Shown: piece by piece, positions 49,253-59,338 of the stretch
How the letters are laid out: every line of letters starts with the position of its first letter
How positions within the stretch are numbered: the first letter of the stretch is position 1
Assembly (NCBI GenBank): GCA_000632805.1
Contig: CP007444.1
Coordinates: forward strand, 248,001-312,000
Length of the DNA: 64,000 nt
Direction of reading: 5' to 3'
Origin: Dyella jiangningensis
GTDB lineage: Bacteria > Pseudomonadota > Gammaproteobacteria > Xanthomonadales > Rhodanobacteraceae
Position numbers and translations under genes: made by a program
The notes under the pieces: model-generated
What the model saw: only the letters and a program-made list of their open reading frames with translations
Database searches by the model: none
Told to the model about the DNA's origin: nothing

Positions 49253-50860
49253 TCAGTCGTGTACGTGCGGATTGGCTTCCGCCTCTTCCACCGATGGCGT
49301 GCGCCAGCCGGACTTCACGCCCCACACGTAGAACACCAGGCCGATGACGGCGACCACGGCAAGGTCCACGCCGTAGCTCAGGTAGCCCTGGCCGCCGAAC
49401 TCCGCGCTGCCCAGCCACGACACCAAGGCCAGGGCGGGAAGGTAGAAGATCAGCCACCACGCGCCCTTCAGCTGCCGACCGAAGTCGTGCCAGTTCGCCT
49501 TGGCCTGGTAGTAGAGGTACACCGGCAGCGCCACGACCATCAGCAGGATGATTTCGCCGGTCAGCGGCCAGCGGGCCCAGTACAGCAGCTCCGTCGCCAT
49601 GATGAAGGCGACACCCGCGAGGATCGGCAGGCCCGGGATGCGCAGGGGCCGGTGCAGGTTCGGCGCGGTACGACGCAGCGTCATCGCGCTCACCGGACCG
49701 GTGAGATACGAAATGATGGTGGCCACCGAGATTACCGCCGCCAGCGTGCCCCAGCCGCGGAAGAAGAAGAGGAACAGGAACGACACCGCGAGGTTGAACC
49801 ACATCGCCGGGCGCGGCACGCCCCACTTCGGATGCACGCGACCGAGGATCTTCGGCATCGTGCCGTTGCGCTCCATGCCGTAGATCATGCGCGCGGTGGT
49901 GGCGGTGTAGGTCATGCCGGTGCCGCTGGGGCTGATGAAGGCATCGACGTACAGCAGCATCGCCAGCCAGTGCAGGTTGACGATGATGGCGAGTTCGGCG
50001 AACGGCGAACGGAAGTCGATGCCGTGCCAGCCGGCCTTGGCCAGCATGTCCGGCGGCACCGCGCCGAGGTAGGCCACCTGCAGGATCACGTAGACGATGG
50101 TGGCGAGCAGGATCGAACCGATCACCGCGAACGGAATGCTCTTGCCCGGGTTGCGCGCTTCGCCGGCGAGGTTCACCGGGCTTTGGAAGCCATTGAAGCT
50201 GAACACGATGCCCGCGGTCGCCACGGCGGTGAGCACGGCGGCGAAGTCGATCGCATGCGCGTCGCCATGCACGCCGACCGAGAAGTTCTCGCTGTGGAAA
50301 CCGCTGGCGATCAGGGCCAGGCCGGTGGCGGCCGGCACCACCAGCTTGAACACGGTGATGGCCGTATTGGAGCGCGCAAACAGCTTCACGCTCCAGAAGT
50401 TCAGCAGGAAGTAGATGATGACCAGCACGGCCGCGATGCTGAGGCCCGGCAGGGTCAGCTCGCCGTGGCCGTCGGGCATGTGCACGTAGAGGTTCTGCGC
50501 CCACTGCCACGGCCACGAGGCCATGTACTGCACGGACGCTTCGGCCTCCACCGGGATCACCGACACGATGGCAATCCAGTTCGCCCAGGCGCCGATGAAG
50601 CCCACCAGCGAGCCATGCGAGTAGTGGCTGTAGCGCACCATGCCGCCCGACTCGGGGAACATCGCGCCGAGCTCGGCGTAGGTGAGCGCGATGGTCATGA
50701 TGATTGCGGCGCCGAGCACCCAGGCCCATACCGCGCCGGGACCGGCGAGACCGGCGGCGCGCCAGGCGCCGAACAGCCAGCCTGAGCCGATGATCGACCC
50801 CAGGCCGGTGAGCATGAGGGCGAACGGACCGACATCGCGTCGGATCGAAGAATGAGACAT
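49253..50860 (-). CDS. APC-family amino acid permease
   Basis: A 535-residue permease with about 12-14 hydrophobic helices. The N-terminal GLGSIIGSGWLFGAWRAAGLAG is the APC signature segment in TM1, and FSFNGFQSPVNLAGEARNP is the TM6 region. The substrate cannot be read; relatives carry amino acids or polyamines. The C-terminus ends in HVHD. It is converging on the methionine operon through the terminator and is divergent from the Sel1 gene. Confidence 0.88.
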   Translation of the reverse strand: MSHSSIRRDVGPFALMLTGLGSIIGSGWLFGAWRAAGLAGPGAVWAWVLGAAIIMTIALTYAELGAMFPESGGMVRYSHYSHGSLVGFIGAWANWIAIVSVIPVEAEASVQYMASWPWQWAQNLYVHMPDGHGELTLPGLSIAAVLVIIYFLLNFWSVKLFARSNTAITVFKLVVPAATGLALIASGFHSENFSVGVHGDAHAIDFAAVLTAVATAGIVFSFNGFQSPVNLAGEARNPGKSIPFAVIGSILLATIVYVILQVAYLGAVPPDMLAKAGWHGIDFRSPFAELAIIVNLHWLAMLLYVDAFISPSGTGMTYTATTARMIYGMERNGTMPKILGRVHPKWGVPRPAMWFNLAVSFLFLFFFRGWGTLAAVISVATIISYLTGPVSAMTLRRTAPNLHRPLRIPGLPILAGVAFIMATELLYWARWPLTGEIILLMVVALPVYLYYQAKANWHDFGRQLKGAWWLIFYLPALALVSWLGSAEFGGQGYLSYGVDLAVVAVIGLVFYVWGVKSGWRTPSVEEAEANPHVHD

Positions 50861-51108
50861 GCAGGTCCCCAGGTCAGTGGAACGGGCCGCCTCCTGGGCG
50901 ACATAAGGGGGCGATGATGACAGACCGGTCCCGCGGCTGTCAGCCCGTCAGGGGTCACGAGCCGTGGCGCAGCGCAGCAGCCAGGTCATTGAATCGGCGA
51001 ATGAAACGGTACGGCAGCGCACGGTGCGGGCGCCTCGGGCGACACCCAAATTGGCGGTGGCCGGCGGGCCCGTTAGTATCGGGGTTCTCCAGGCAAGGAG
51101 GGCGCACC

Positions 51109-52108
51109 ATGATTCGTGCGATGTGGGTGATGGCCATGGCGGTTGCATTCGCGATGCCCATGATGGCGACTTCCGGCGATGCGGCACGCGAGGCGTTGCA
51201 GAAGCGCGCCGAGGCGGGTGATGCCAGCGCCCAGATCGAACTGGGCCGCGCGCTTGCGGAGGACGGCGCGCCGGCAGACAAGGCCGCCAGCACCGCCTGG
51301 TACCGCAAGGCGGCCATGGCCGGGAACGCGGAGGGCGCCTGGCAGCTCGGCTTTGCCACCATGGAAGGCCGCAGGCACCCCACGAGATGTGCCCGCAGGG
51401 CTCGAATGGCTGCGGCAGAGCGTGAACGTCAGCCAGGACGCCGACCACATGGCCGCGCTGGCTCTGGTGCTGGCCAATGCCGGCGAAGATCAAAAAGAAG
51501 CCATGCAGTGGGCGCAGAAGTCCGTGGACATGGGCTCGCCCAAAGGGATGGAAGTCCTGGGCATGGCAAGGCTTTTCGGCAAATGGGGCATATCCAAGGA
51601 CCCCGCGACGGCCGAGAAGCTTTTGACCGCGGGAGCGCAGAAGGGCGATCTCAACACGCAGGTTGCCCTCGGCAAGCTGTATTTCTCGGGTGCTTTTGGC
51701 CGGAAGGACGCCGCTGCCGGTATGCACTGGCTGCAGGTTGCCGCGGACCGCGGCAGCGGCGAGACCGCCGGCTTCCTGGGGTTCTTGCTCCTCACCGGCA
51801 AGGAGGATGTGCCGGTGGATGCGGCGCGCGGCGTGGCGCTTGCGCGCAAGGCCATGGCGAGCAATGCCATGGAAGGACATTACGCGATGGGCGTGGCGTA
51901 CGTGACCGGCGTTGGCGTGGCGCCGAATCCTGCGGAGGGCTGGTACGAGATTTCTTTGGCCCAACGCATGGAAGGCACGCAGGGGATGGCCAGCTCGGGC
52001 GACTACCTTGCCAAAGCGGCATCCAAGCTCACAGCTGCGCAGCTTGCGCAACTGAAAGCGAAAGTGGATGCCGACGCCGCGAAGCTGCCTGCGCCGCCTG
52101 GGTCGTAA
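51109..52108 (+). pseudogene. Sel1-repeat secreted protein, interrupted by a frameshift
   Basis: From ATG 51109 the frame reads a signal peptide (MIRAMWVMAMAVAFAMPMMA) and the first Sel1-type helical repeats up to GAWQLGFATMEGR at about 51372. The open frame then shifts by one base. The next frame continues directly with GTPRDVPAGLEWLRQ and the rest of the repeats to the stop at 52108 (VDADAAKLPAPPGS). Together they give about 332 residues. Sel1 proteins usually mediate protein-protein contacts. The single-base change lies near CAGGCACCCCACG. It may be a true inactivation, a sequencing error, or a recoding site, and I cannot distinguish these here. Confidence 0.75.
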
Positions 52109-52137
52109 ACGGATCCGCCGCAGGAAATCTCATCGCC

Positions 52138-52170
52138 ATCGTCATCCCGGCCATTTACCGGGATGACGAT
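52138..52170. repeat. Perfect dispersed palindrome (GTCATCCCGG type)
   Basis: ATCGTCATCCCGG (52138-52150) pairs perfectly with its complement at 52158-52170 around a seven-base loop. No T-tract follows, and the core matches the inverted repeat at 41506-41533. It lies between convergent Sel1 and sdaA genes, where it may also act as a transcription stop. Confidence 0.75.
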
Positions 52171-52221
52171 AGAAAGAGCATGCAGGCGCGAGCCGAGGCT
52201 GGCGGATGAGCCGCCGGCGCC

Positions 52222-53604
<1,383 letters not shown>

Positions 53605-53922
53605 GGAAACACGCGGAGTGGGCGGGGAGAACCGCACATTCTACGCGGCCTGTCGAATGATGTTTGTCGCGCCGCAGCGATGCATTCGGTGCGCACGCGT
53701 ATGGTGCACCGCGCTCACACCGGTGCACGCGGTGTCCGGTAACCGCTTTTTCCTACGCAACGCGAACGTCACCACAGGACGGCGCCGGTTCGGACGTCCA
53801 TATCGGACGAGGCCGGTTGCACAGCTCTTCGGCGACAACGGTATAAAAATACCATTGACACTAAAATGGTATGTTGATAACACTGTATGGGCGAATACCT
53901 GACTCTCCGGGGGGAGAACGTG
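53605..53922. other. 318-base gap between sdaA and the TonB-dependent receptor
   Basis: No gene is seen. It carries the promoter region of sdaA and, at 53840-53880, an AT-rich operator-like cluster and a TTGACA -35 for the receptor gene (see the next entry). Confidence 0.5.
53840..53872. promoter_or_regulatory. Overlapping inverted repeats at the promoter of the peptide-utilisation cluster
   Basis: GGTAT-AAAA-ATACC at 53840-53853 is one inverted repeat. ATACCATT at 53849-53856 with AATGGTAT at 53865-53872 is a second, perfect 8-bp one that shares the middle half-site. TTGACA at 53855-53860 falls inside the second, so a bound regulator should block polymerase. The -10 is poor (GATAAC at 53876-53881). 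GGTAT/ATACC half-sites resemble those of some GntR/HutC-type sugar regulators, but the local candidate is the RpiR-family gene at 60.7 kb. Confidence 0.5.
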
Positions 53923-56253
53923 ATGGAACTTCGTCGTACGCAGTTCAGTCGTCGCTGTATCTGTTCGGCCATCGCCGCCGTGTTGATGAGCCCGCTTTGT
54001 GCCATGGCGCAGCAGCCCGATGCCGGCGTGCCGGTGGCCACCGCAAGCACCGACGCGGCCAGCAGCGATGTCGCTGCGCAGGCCGGTGTGGATGCGTCGC
54101 AGGCCTCATCGACATCGTCAGCCGAAAAGTCGGCCCAACAACTGGGCACCGTCATCGTCACCGCCAACAAGCGCAGCGAGCGCCTGCAGGACGTGCCGAT
54201 GGGTGTGTCGGTGATGGCGGGCCCGCAGCTGGAGCGGCAGAACGCCACCAGTTTTGCCGACTACGCCACGCAGATCCCGGGCCTCAATACCATCTCCACC
54301 GGCCAGGGCCAGACGCAGCTGGTGTTGCGAGGCATCACATCCGGCAGCGGGCAGCCGAACGCGGCCGTCGGCACCTACGTCGACGACGCGCCCTACGGAT
54401 CGAGCACGGTCTACGCGCTCGGCAGCCTGCTTACGCCGGACATCGATCCATATGACCTGCAGCGCATCGAAGTGCTGCGTGGTCCGCAGGGCACGCTCTA
54501 CGGCTCGAACACGCTCGGTGGCCTGGTGAAGTTCGTCACCACGCCGCCGGATACCACGCAGGCCAGCGGCCGCATCGGTGTGGATACCAGCAGCGTCGAC
54601 AACGGCGGCACGGGTTTCGGTGCGCACGCAACGGTGAACATCCCGCTGGCCAATACGCTCGCACTGCGTGTCAACGCGTACGACCGCACCGATCCGGGCT
54701 ATATCGACAACGTCACCACCGGCAAGACCGAGGTCAACGAGGCCAAGGTGTCCGGTGCGCGTGCGCAGGTGCTGTGGACGCCCAGCGACAAGGTCTCGGT
54801 GCGCTTTGCGGCGCTGGCGCAGAACCTCAGCAGCGACGGTCTTGCCAACGGTGGCGTGGACATCGATCCGGACACGCTCAAGCCGATCTACGGCGACAAC
54901 AAGCAGGCGAGGGCGGCGGGCACGGGCGAACTCAAGCTGAAGTATCGCCTGTACGACCTCACGGTGAACGCTGACTTCGACTGGGCCAAGCTGGTCTCCA
55001 CCACCAGCTACGGCACGGTGCGGCTCAACGAGAACACCGACGTTACCAACGCCTACGGGCCCATCCTCAATCCGATCTTCGGGCTGGATACCGGCGGCTA
55101 CTCCATCCATCAGCCGGTGTCGATGAACAAGGTCACGCAGGAACTGCGCCTGCAGTCGCCGGAGCAGCAGTTGCTGGAGTGGCGCGTGGGCCTGTTCTAC
55201 ACGCACGAGCGCAGCACCGACAGCCAGAGCGTGTTGAGCTTCGATGCGAACACGGGTGCGCCGATCGCGTTGCCGACGCTGGCCGACCTGGCCATCGGGC
55301 CGGCGGTATTCACCGAATGGGCCGGCTATGGCGATGTCACGTGGCATGCCACGTCCAACCTGAGCGTGCTGGTCGGCGCGCGTTACAGCTTCGACAAGAC
55401 GACCTATCAGCAGACGGGCACCGGCATCCTCACGGGCGACAGCAACTTCTCTACGAACGGCACCGACCACCCGGTGACCTACCTGTTCAACCCCAGCTAC
55501 AAATTCAGCGACGACCTGATGGCGTATCTGCGCGTCGCGTCCGGCTTCCGCCCGGGTGGCCCGAACGTCGGCGTGCCGCCGGGACTGGGCGCACCGCAGA
55601 CGTTCGATGCGGACAAGCTGGTGAGCTACGAGCTTGGCCTGAAATCGTTGATGCTGGACAAGCGCATGAGCATCGACGTCGATGTGTTCTACATCAACTG
55701 GAGCAAGATCCAGCTCGCCGAAACCGCGGGTGGCTTCAGCTTCCTCGGCAACGGCGGCAAGGCGAACAGCAAGGGCCTGGAAGCCAACTGGCGCTTCACG
55801 CCCGTCTCCGGCTTCACGGTGTGGGCAAACGCCACCTACACCAAGGCGGAACTCTCCGCCGATACGCCGCCCGGCGGCCTTTACGGCTACGACGGCGACC
55901 GGTTGCCGTACGTCCCGAAGTGGAACGCGAACCTCGGCGCGGACTACAACTTCCCGATGGGCTCGGGATGGTCGGGCTTCGTGGGTGGCAACATCAGCTA
56001 CGTCGGTTCGCGCAAGTCGGACTTCAATACGGTGCCGGCACCGCAGTTCACGTTGCCCAGCTTCACCAGCGTGGATCTCCATCTTGGCGCCAACGTCGAC
56101 AAGTGGACGGTCTCGCTCTACGCCAAGAACCTTGGCAACAAGCGCGGCATCACGGCGATGAGCAGCGAGACGCTCAATCCCATCGGTAGTCCCTTCCAGG
56201 CGACGTACCAGACGCCGCGCACCATTGGCCTTTCGGCAAGCGTCGAGCTTTGA
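53923..56253 (+). CDS. TonB-dependent outer-membrane receptor
   Basis: A 776-residue receptor. A signal peptide (about 1-29) is followed by a TonB box (about 75-83, GTVIVTANK), a plug domain (about 85-210; FADYATQIPGLNTI, LRGITSGSGQPNAAV, IEVLRGPQGTLYGSNTLGG) and a 22-strand barrel ending in ASVEL. The ATG at 53923 follows GGGGAGA. It is the first gene of a cluster with a serine hydrolase, a dipeptide epimerase, a peptide transporter and an RpiR regulator, so the substrate is more likely a peptide or muropeptide than iron. No iron-receptor signature was noted. Confidence 0.92.
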   Translation: MELRRTQFSRRCICSAIAAVLMSPLCAMAQQPDAGVPVATASTDAASSDVAAQAGVDASQASSTSSAEKSAQQLGTVIVTANKRSERLQDVPMGVSVMAGPQLERQNATSFADYATQIPGLNTISTGQGQTQLVLRGITSGSGQPNAAVGTYVDDAPYGSSTVYALGSLLTPDIDPYDLQRIEVLRGPQGTLYGSNTLGGLVKFVTTPPDTTQASGRIGVDTSSVDNGGTGFGAHATVNIPLANTLALRVNAYDRTDPGYIDNVTTGKTEVNEAKVSGARAQVLWTPSDKVSVRFAALAQNLSSDGLANGGVDIDPDTLKPIYGDNKQARAAGTGELKLKYRLYDLTVNADFDWAKLVSTTSYGTVRLNENTDVTNAYGPILNPIFGLDTGGYSIHQPVSMNKVTQELRLQSPEQQLLEWRVGLFYTHERSTDSQSVLSFDANTGAPIALPTLADLAIGPAVFTEWAGYGDVTWHATSNLSVLVGARYSFDKTTYQQTGTGILTGDSNFSTNGTDHPVTYLFNPSYKFSDDLMAYLRVASGFRPGGPNVGVPPGLGAPQTFDADKLVSYELGLKSLMLDKRMSIDVDVFYINWSKIQLAETAGGFSFLGNGGKANSKGLEANWRFTPVSGFTVWANATYTKAELSADTPPGGLYGYDGDRLPYVPKWNANLGADYNFPMGSGWSGFVGGNISYVGSRKSDFNTVPAPQFTLPSFTSVDLHLGANVDKWTVSLYAKNLGNKRGITAMSSETLNPIGSPFQATYQTPRTIGLSASVEL

Positions 56254-56282
56254 GCCACTTTGCATCCAACTTGGAGCGTTTC

Positions 56283-58277
56283 ATGAAGCACTTCGTCAAA
56301 CGGTTGGTTGCGCTGATGGCCTGCGCGACCGCGACGCTGAGCCTGGCTCAGGTCCCGCCGGTTCCCCCGGCGCAGCCCGTCGAGGCAACGCCCGCAGCAC
56401 CGGCCGCCCAGGACACATCCACGCACGCGCTGACAAGCGACGACCTTTCCAGCTTCTTCGACGGCCTGGTGCCGTTCGCCATCCAGCGTGGCGACATCGC
56501 GGGTGGCGTGATCACCGTGGTGAAGGACGGCAACGTGCTGTTCTCGCGTGGCTACGGTTATGCCGATCTGAAGACGCGCCAGCCGGTGTCTCCGGAGACC
56601 ACGCTGTTTCGCCCCGGCTCCACGTCCAAGCTGTTCACCTGGACGGCCGTGATGCAGATGGTCGAGCAGGGCAAGATCGATCTCGATCACGACGTCAACG
56701 AATACATCGACTTCAAGATCCCGCCGTACGAAGGCAAGCCGATCACCGTGCGCAACCTGATGACGCACACTGCGGGTTTCGAGGAAGTGGCGCGCGACCT
56801 GCTGCCGGCCACGTCGGATGAAGTGAATCTCGAGCGCTACCTCAAGAGTCACCTGCCGGTGCGCATCTTTCCGCCGGGCGAAACGGTGGCGTACTCCAAC
56901 TACGGTTGCGGACTGGCTGGCTACATCGTGCAGCGCGTGTCCGGCGAGCGTTTCGAGGACTACGTGCAGAAGCACATCCTGCAGCCGCTCAACATGGCGC
57001 ACTCCTCGTTCGATCAGCCGCTGCCCTCGGCGCTCGCGCCGCTGATGTCCAAGGGCTACAAGACCGCGTCCGATGGCGAGGCCCAGCCGTTTGAATGGGT
57101 GGATCCGGCACCGGCCGGCGCGCTCAGCTCGTCGGGCATCGACATGGCGCAGTTCATGATCGCCCAGCTGCAGAATGGCCGTTACGGCGACACGCGTATC
57201 CTGAAGGAAGACACCGCCAAGCTGATGCATTCGCCGCAGTACACCGCGTCGAAGGGCATGGTGGGGTTTGACCTGGGCTTCTATCAGGAAGACCGCAACG
57301 GCCTGCGCATCATCGGCCATGGCGGCGACACCGAAGTGTTCCACAGCGATCTGCACCTGCTGCTGGACAAGGATGTCGGCATCTTCATGTCGTTCAACAG
57401 CCTCGGCAGCGAGGTGGGCGGCGCACACACCATTCGTGGTGCGATCTTCTACGCGTTCCTTGATCGCTACTTCCCGCATCCGCTGCAGGAGCAGCCGGCC
57501 ATGGCCTCGGCCAAGGCCGACGCCGCGCGTGTGGCCGGATGGTACGAGTCCAGCCGCATCAATCTCAGCGCTTTGCGCCCGTTCAACCTGCTGGGTCAGA
57601 TGAAGGTCAACGCGATGCCGGACGGCACGCTGACCATCGCCGCGCTCAGCGATTACGCCGGCAAGCCGCTGCACTGGCGTGAAGTGAGCCCGCTGCATTA
57701 CGTCGAGGAGAACGGCCAGCGCAAGCTCGACTTCATCGCCGACGCGAACGGCAACATCAAGTACTGGGCGACGGACCATATCTCGCCGGTGTTCGTGTTC
57801 AACCGCGTGCCCGCCGCCAAGAGCATGGGTTCGGTGAGCCTGTGGGCGAGCCTCTCGCTGGTCGTGGTGCTCGGTGCGCTGCTGTTCTGGTGGCTGGGTG
57901 CGTGGATGCGTCGCCATTACCACCGCCCGTTCGAGATCGCTCCGGCGCTGCGTCGTACCCGCCTGTGGTCGCGCGTCGGTGCGCTGCTGCTGTTCGGCGA
58001 CGTGCTGGGTTGGGTGCTGATGATCGCCGCGATCTCCGCGAACGAGAATCTGCTGCTGCGCGGTTCGGCAACGCCGTGGTTCTACCTGCTGTACGTGCTG
58101 GGGGCAGTGTCCGTGGTGGGTGCACTTGCCGTCGTATTCCACACGGTACGCAACTGGCAGCTGGCCCAGCGCGGCTTGTGGGTGCGCATCGGCGAGACGC
58201 TGCTGGCGCTGTCGGCGCTGTACCTGGCGTGGTTCATCCTGGCGTTCGGGATGATCAGCTTCAACGTGCGCTTCTGA
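56283..58277 (+). CDS. Serine hydrolase of beta-lactamase fold with C-terminal four-helix membrane domain
   Basis: A 664-residue protein. After a signal peptide and a Pro/Ala-rich linker, the S12 (beta-lactamase/PBP) domain occupies about 50-400, with S113-T-S-K116 (SxxK), Y204-S-N206 (YxN) and a later HGGDTE. The C-terminal region (about 515-660) has four hydrophobic helices. Such enzymes include D-amino acid peptidases and esterases; placement beside a dipeptide epimerase suggests cleavage of D-amino-acid-containing peptides. The ATG at 56283 follows GGAG and starts 29 bases after the receptor stop. Confidence 0.85.
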   Translation: MKHFVKRLVALMACATATLSLAQVPPVPPAQPVEATPAAPAAQDTSTHALTSDDLSSFFDGLVPFAIQRGDIAGGVITVVKDGNVLFSRGYGYADLKTRQPVSPETTLFRPGSTSKLFTWTAVMQMVEQGKIDLDHDVNEYIDFKIPPYEGKPITVRNLMTHTAGFEEVARDLLPATSDEVNLERYLKSHLPVRIFPPGETVAYSNYGCGLAGYIVQRVSGERFEDYVQKHILQPLNMAHSSFDQPLPSALAPLMSKGYKTASDGEAQPFEWVDPAPAGALSSSGIDMAQFMIAQLQNGRYGDTRILKEDTAKLMHSPQYTASKGMVGFDLGFYQEDRNGLRIIGHGGDTEVFHSDLHLLLDKDVGIFMSFNSLGSEVGGAHTIRGAIFYAFLDRYFPHPLQEQPAMASAKADAARVAGWYESSRINLSALRPFNLLGQMKVNAMPDGTLTIAALSDYAGKPLHWREVSPLHYVEENGQRKLDFIADANGNIKYWATDHISPVFVFNRVPAAKSMGSVSLWASLSLVVVLGALLFWWLGAWMRRHYHRPFEIAPALRRTRLWSRVGALLLFGDVLGWVLMIAAISANENLLLRGSATPWFYLLYVLGAVSVVGALAVVFHTVRNWQLAQRGLWVRIGETLLALSALYLAWFILAFGMISFNVRF

Positions 58278-58291
58278 GGGGGAGGTCGTTG

Positions 58292-59314
58292 ATGACAATG
58301 CACGGTATCAAGCGGATGAAGCTGACGGCGTCGATCGAGCGGGTCGAAATGACCGCGCCGTTCCGCATCACTGGCTACACGTTTACGCACAACGAGCTGC
58401 TGGTAGTGCGGCTGGAGAGCGAAGGCCTGGTTGGGCACGGCGAGGCGCTCGGCGTGTACTACCACCAGGACACGCCGCCTTCCATGCTGCGGCAGGTGGA
58501 GGCATTGCGCGGCATCATCGAGGACGGCGTCACGCGGCAGCAGCTGTTGACGCTGCTGCCTCCCGGCGGCGCGCGTAATGCGCTCGACTGCGCGCTGTGG
58601 GATCTCGAAGCCAAGCAGCAAGGCAAGCCGGTGTGGCAGCTGGCCGGCCTCAACCCGCCCGAGCCGCTGCTGACCACCTTCACTGTGGGCGCCGAGGAGC
58701 CCGAGGTGATGGCCGAGCGTGCGCGCAACTACACGCAGGCGCGCGCGCTCAAGCTCAAGTTGACCGATGACGATCGCAATGCGGATCGCGTGCGTGCCGT
58801 GCGCGCGGCGCGACCGGATGCGTGGCTGATGGTCGATGCGAACCAGGGTTTTACGCCGGAGACCCTCGCGTCGCTGTTGCCGGCGCTGGTGGAGAGCCGC
58901 GTCGCCGTCGTCGAGCAGCCGTTTCCGGTGGGCAAGGAAGCGTGGCTGGACGACGTCGACAGTCCGATTCCGCTGGCCGCCGACGAAAGCGTGCAGGACC
59001 ACCACGATCTCGAGAAACTGGTCGGCCGCGTGAACGTCATCAACATCAAGCTCGACAAGTGCGGTGGCCTTACCGAGGCACTCATCCTCGCTAAACGCGC
59101 GCAGGAGCTGGGCTTCAAATTGATGGTGGGCAACATGGGCGGCACGTCGTGGTCGATGGGGCCTGGCTTCGTCGTCGGCGCGCTGTGCATGGTGGTTGAC
59201 CTCGACGGTCCGCTGTTCCTAGTGTCGGACCGTACGCCGGCGGTCCGTTACGAAGACGGGCGTATCTGGTGTCCGGAAGAAGTCTGGGGCGGCGCCATGG
59301 CCGTCGATGCGTAA
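58292..59314 (+). CDS. Dipeptide epimerase (enolase superfamily, L-Ala-D/L-Glu epimerase-like)
   Basis: A 340-residue enzyme that epimerises the second residue of a dipeptide. The enolase-superfamily active site is complete: K154 and K156 (ALKLKLTDD), D182-A-N184 (VDANQGF), E208 (VVEQPF), D231 (AADES) and K253 in NIKLDKCGG. The DxN, ExP and NIKLDK arrangement is that of dipeptide epimerases such as YcjG, which act on muropeptide-derived L-Ala-D-Glu. Specificity for other dipeptides is equally possible. GGGGGAGG lies just upstream of the ATG. It follows the hydrolase by 14 bases. Confidence 0.88.
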   Translation: MTMHGIKRMKLTASIERVEMTAPFRITGYTFTHNELLVVRLESEGLVGHGEALGVYYHQDTPPSMLRQVEALRGIIEDGVTRQQLLTLLPPGGARNALDCALWDLEAKQQGKPVWQLAGLNPPEPLLTTFTVGAEEPEVMAERARNYTQARALKLKLTDDDRNADRVRAVRAARPDAWLMVDANQGFTPETLASLLPALVESRVAVVEQPFPVGKEAWLDDVDSPIPLAADESVQDHHDLEKLVGRVNVINIKLDKCGGLTEALILAKRAQELGFKLMVGNMGGTSWSMGPGFVVGALCMVVDLDGPLFLVSDRTPAVRYEDGRIWCPEEVWGGAMAVDA

Positions 59315-59338
59315 GCGAGCAGGGGAGTGACGTCGCGC

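Noticed and set aside
49079-50785. Long plus-strand frame opposite the amino-acid permease
   Set aside because: It is rich in His/Gln/Arg, has no motif, and lies antisense to a clear 12-14-helix permease.
54118-58298. Two long minus-strand open frames across the receptor and hydrolase genes
   Set aside because: They are shadows of the plus-strand genes, whose active-site motifs and signal peptides are intact; the antisense products lack any recognisable motif.
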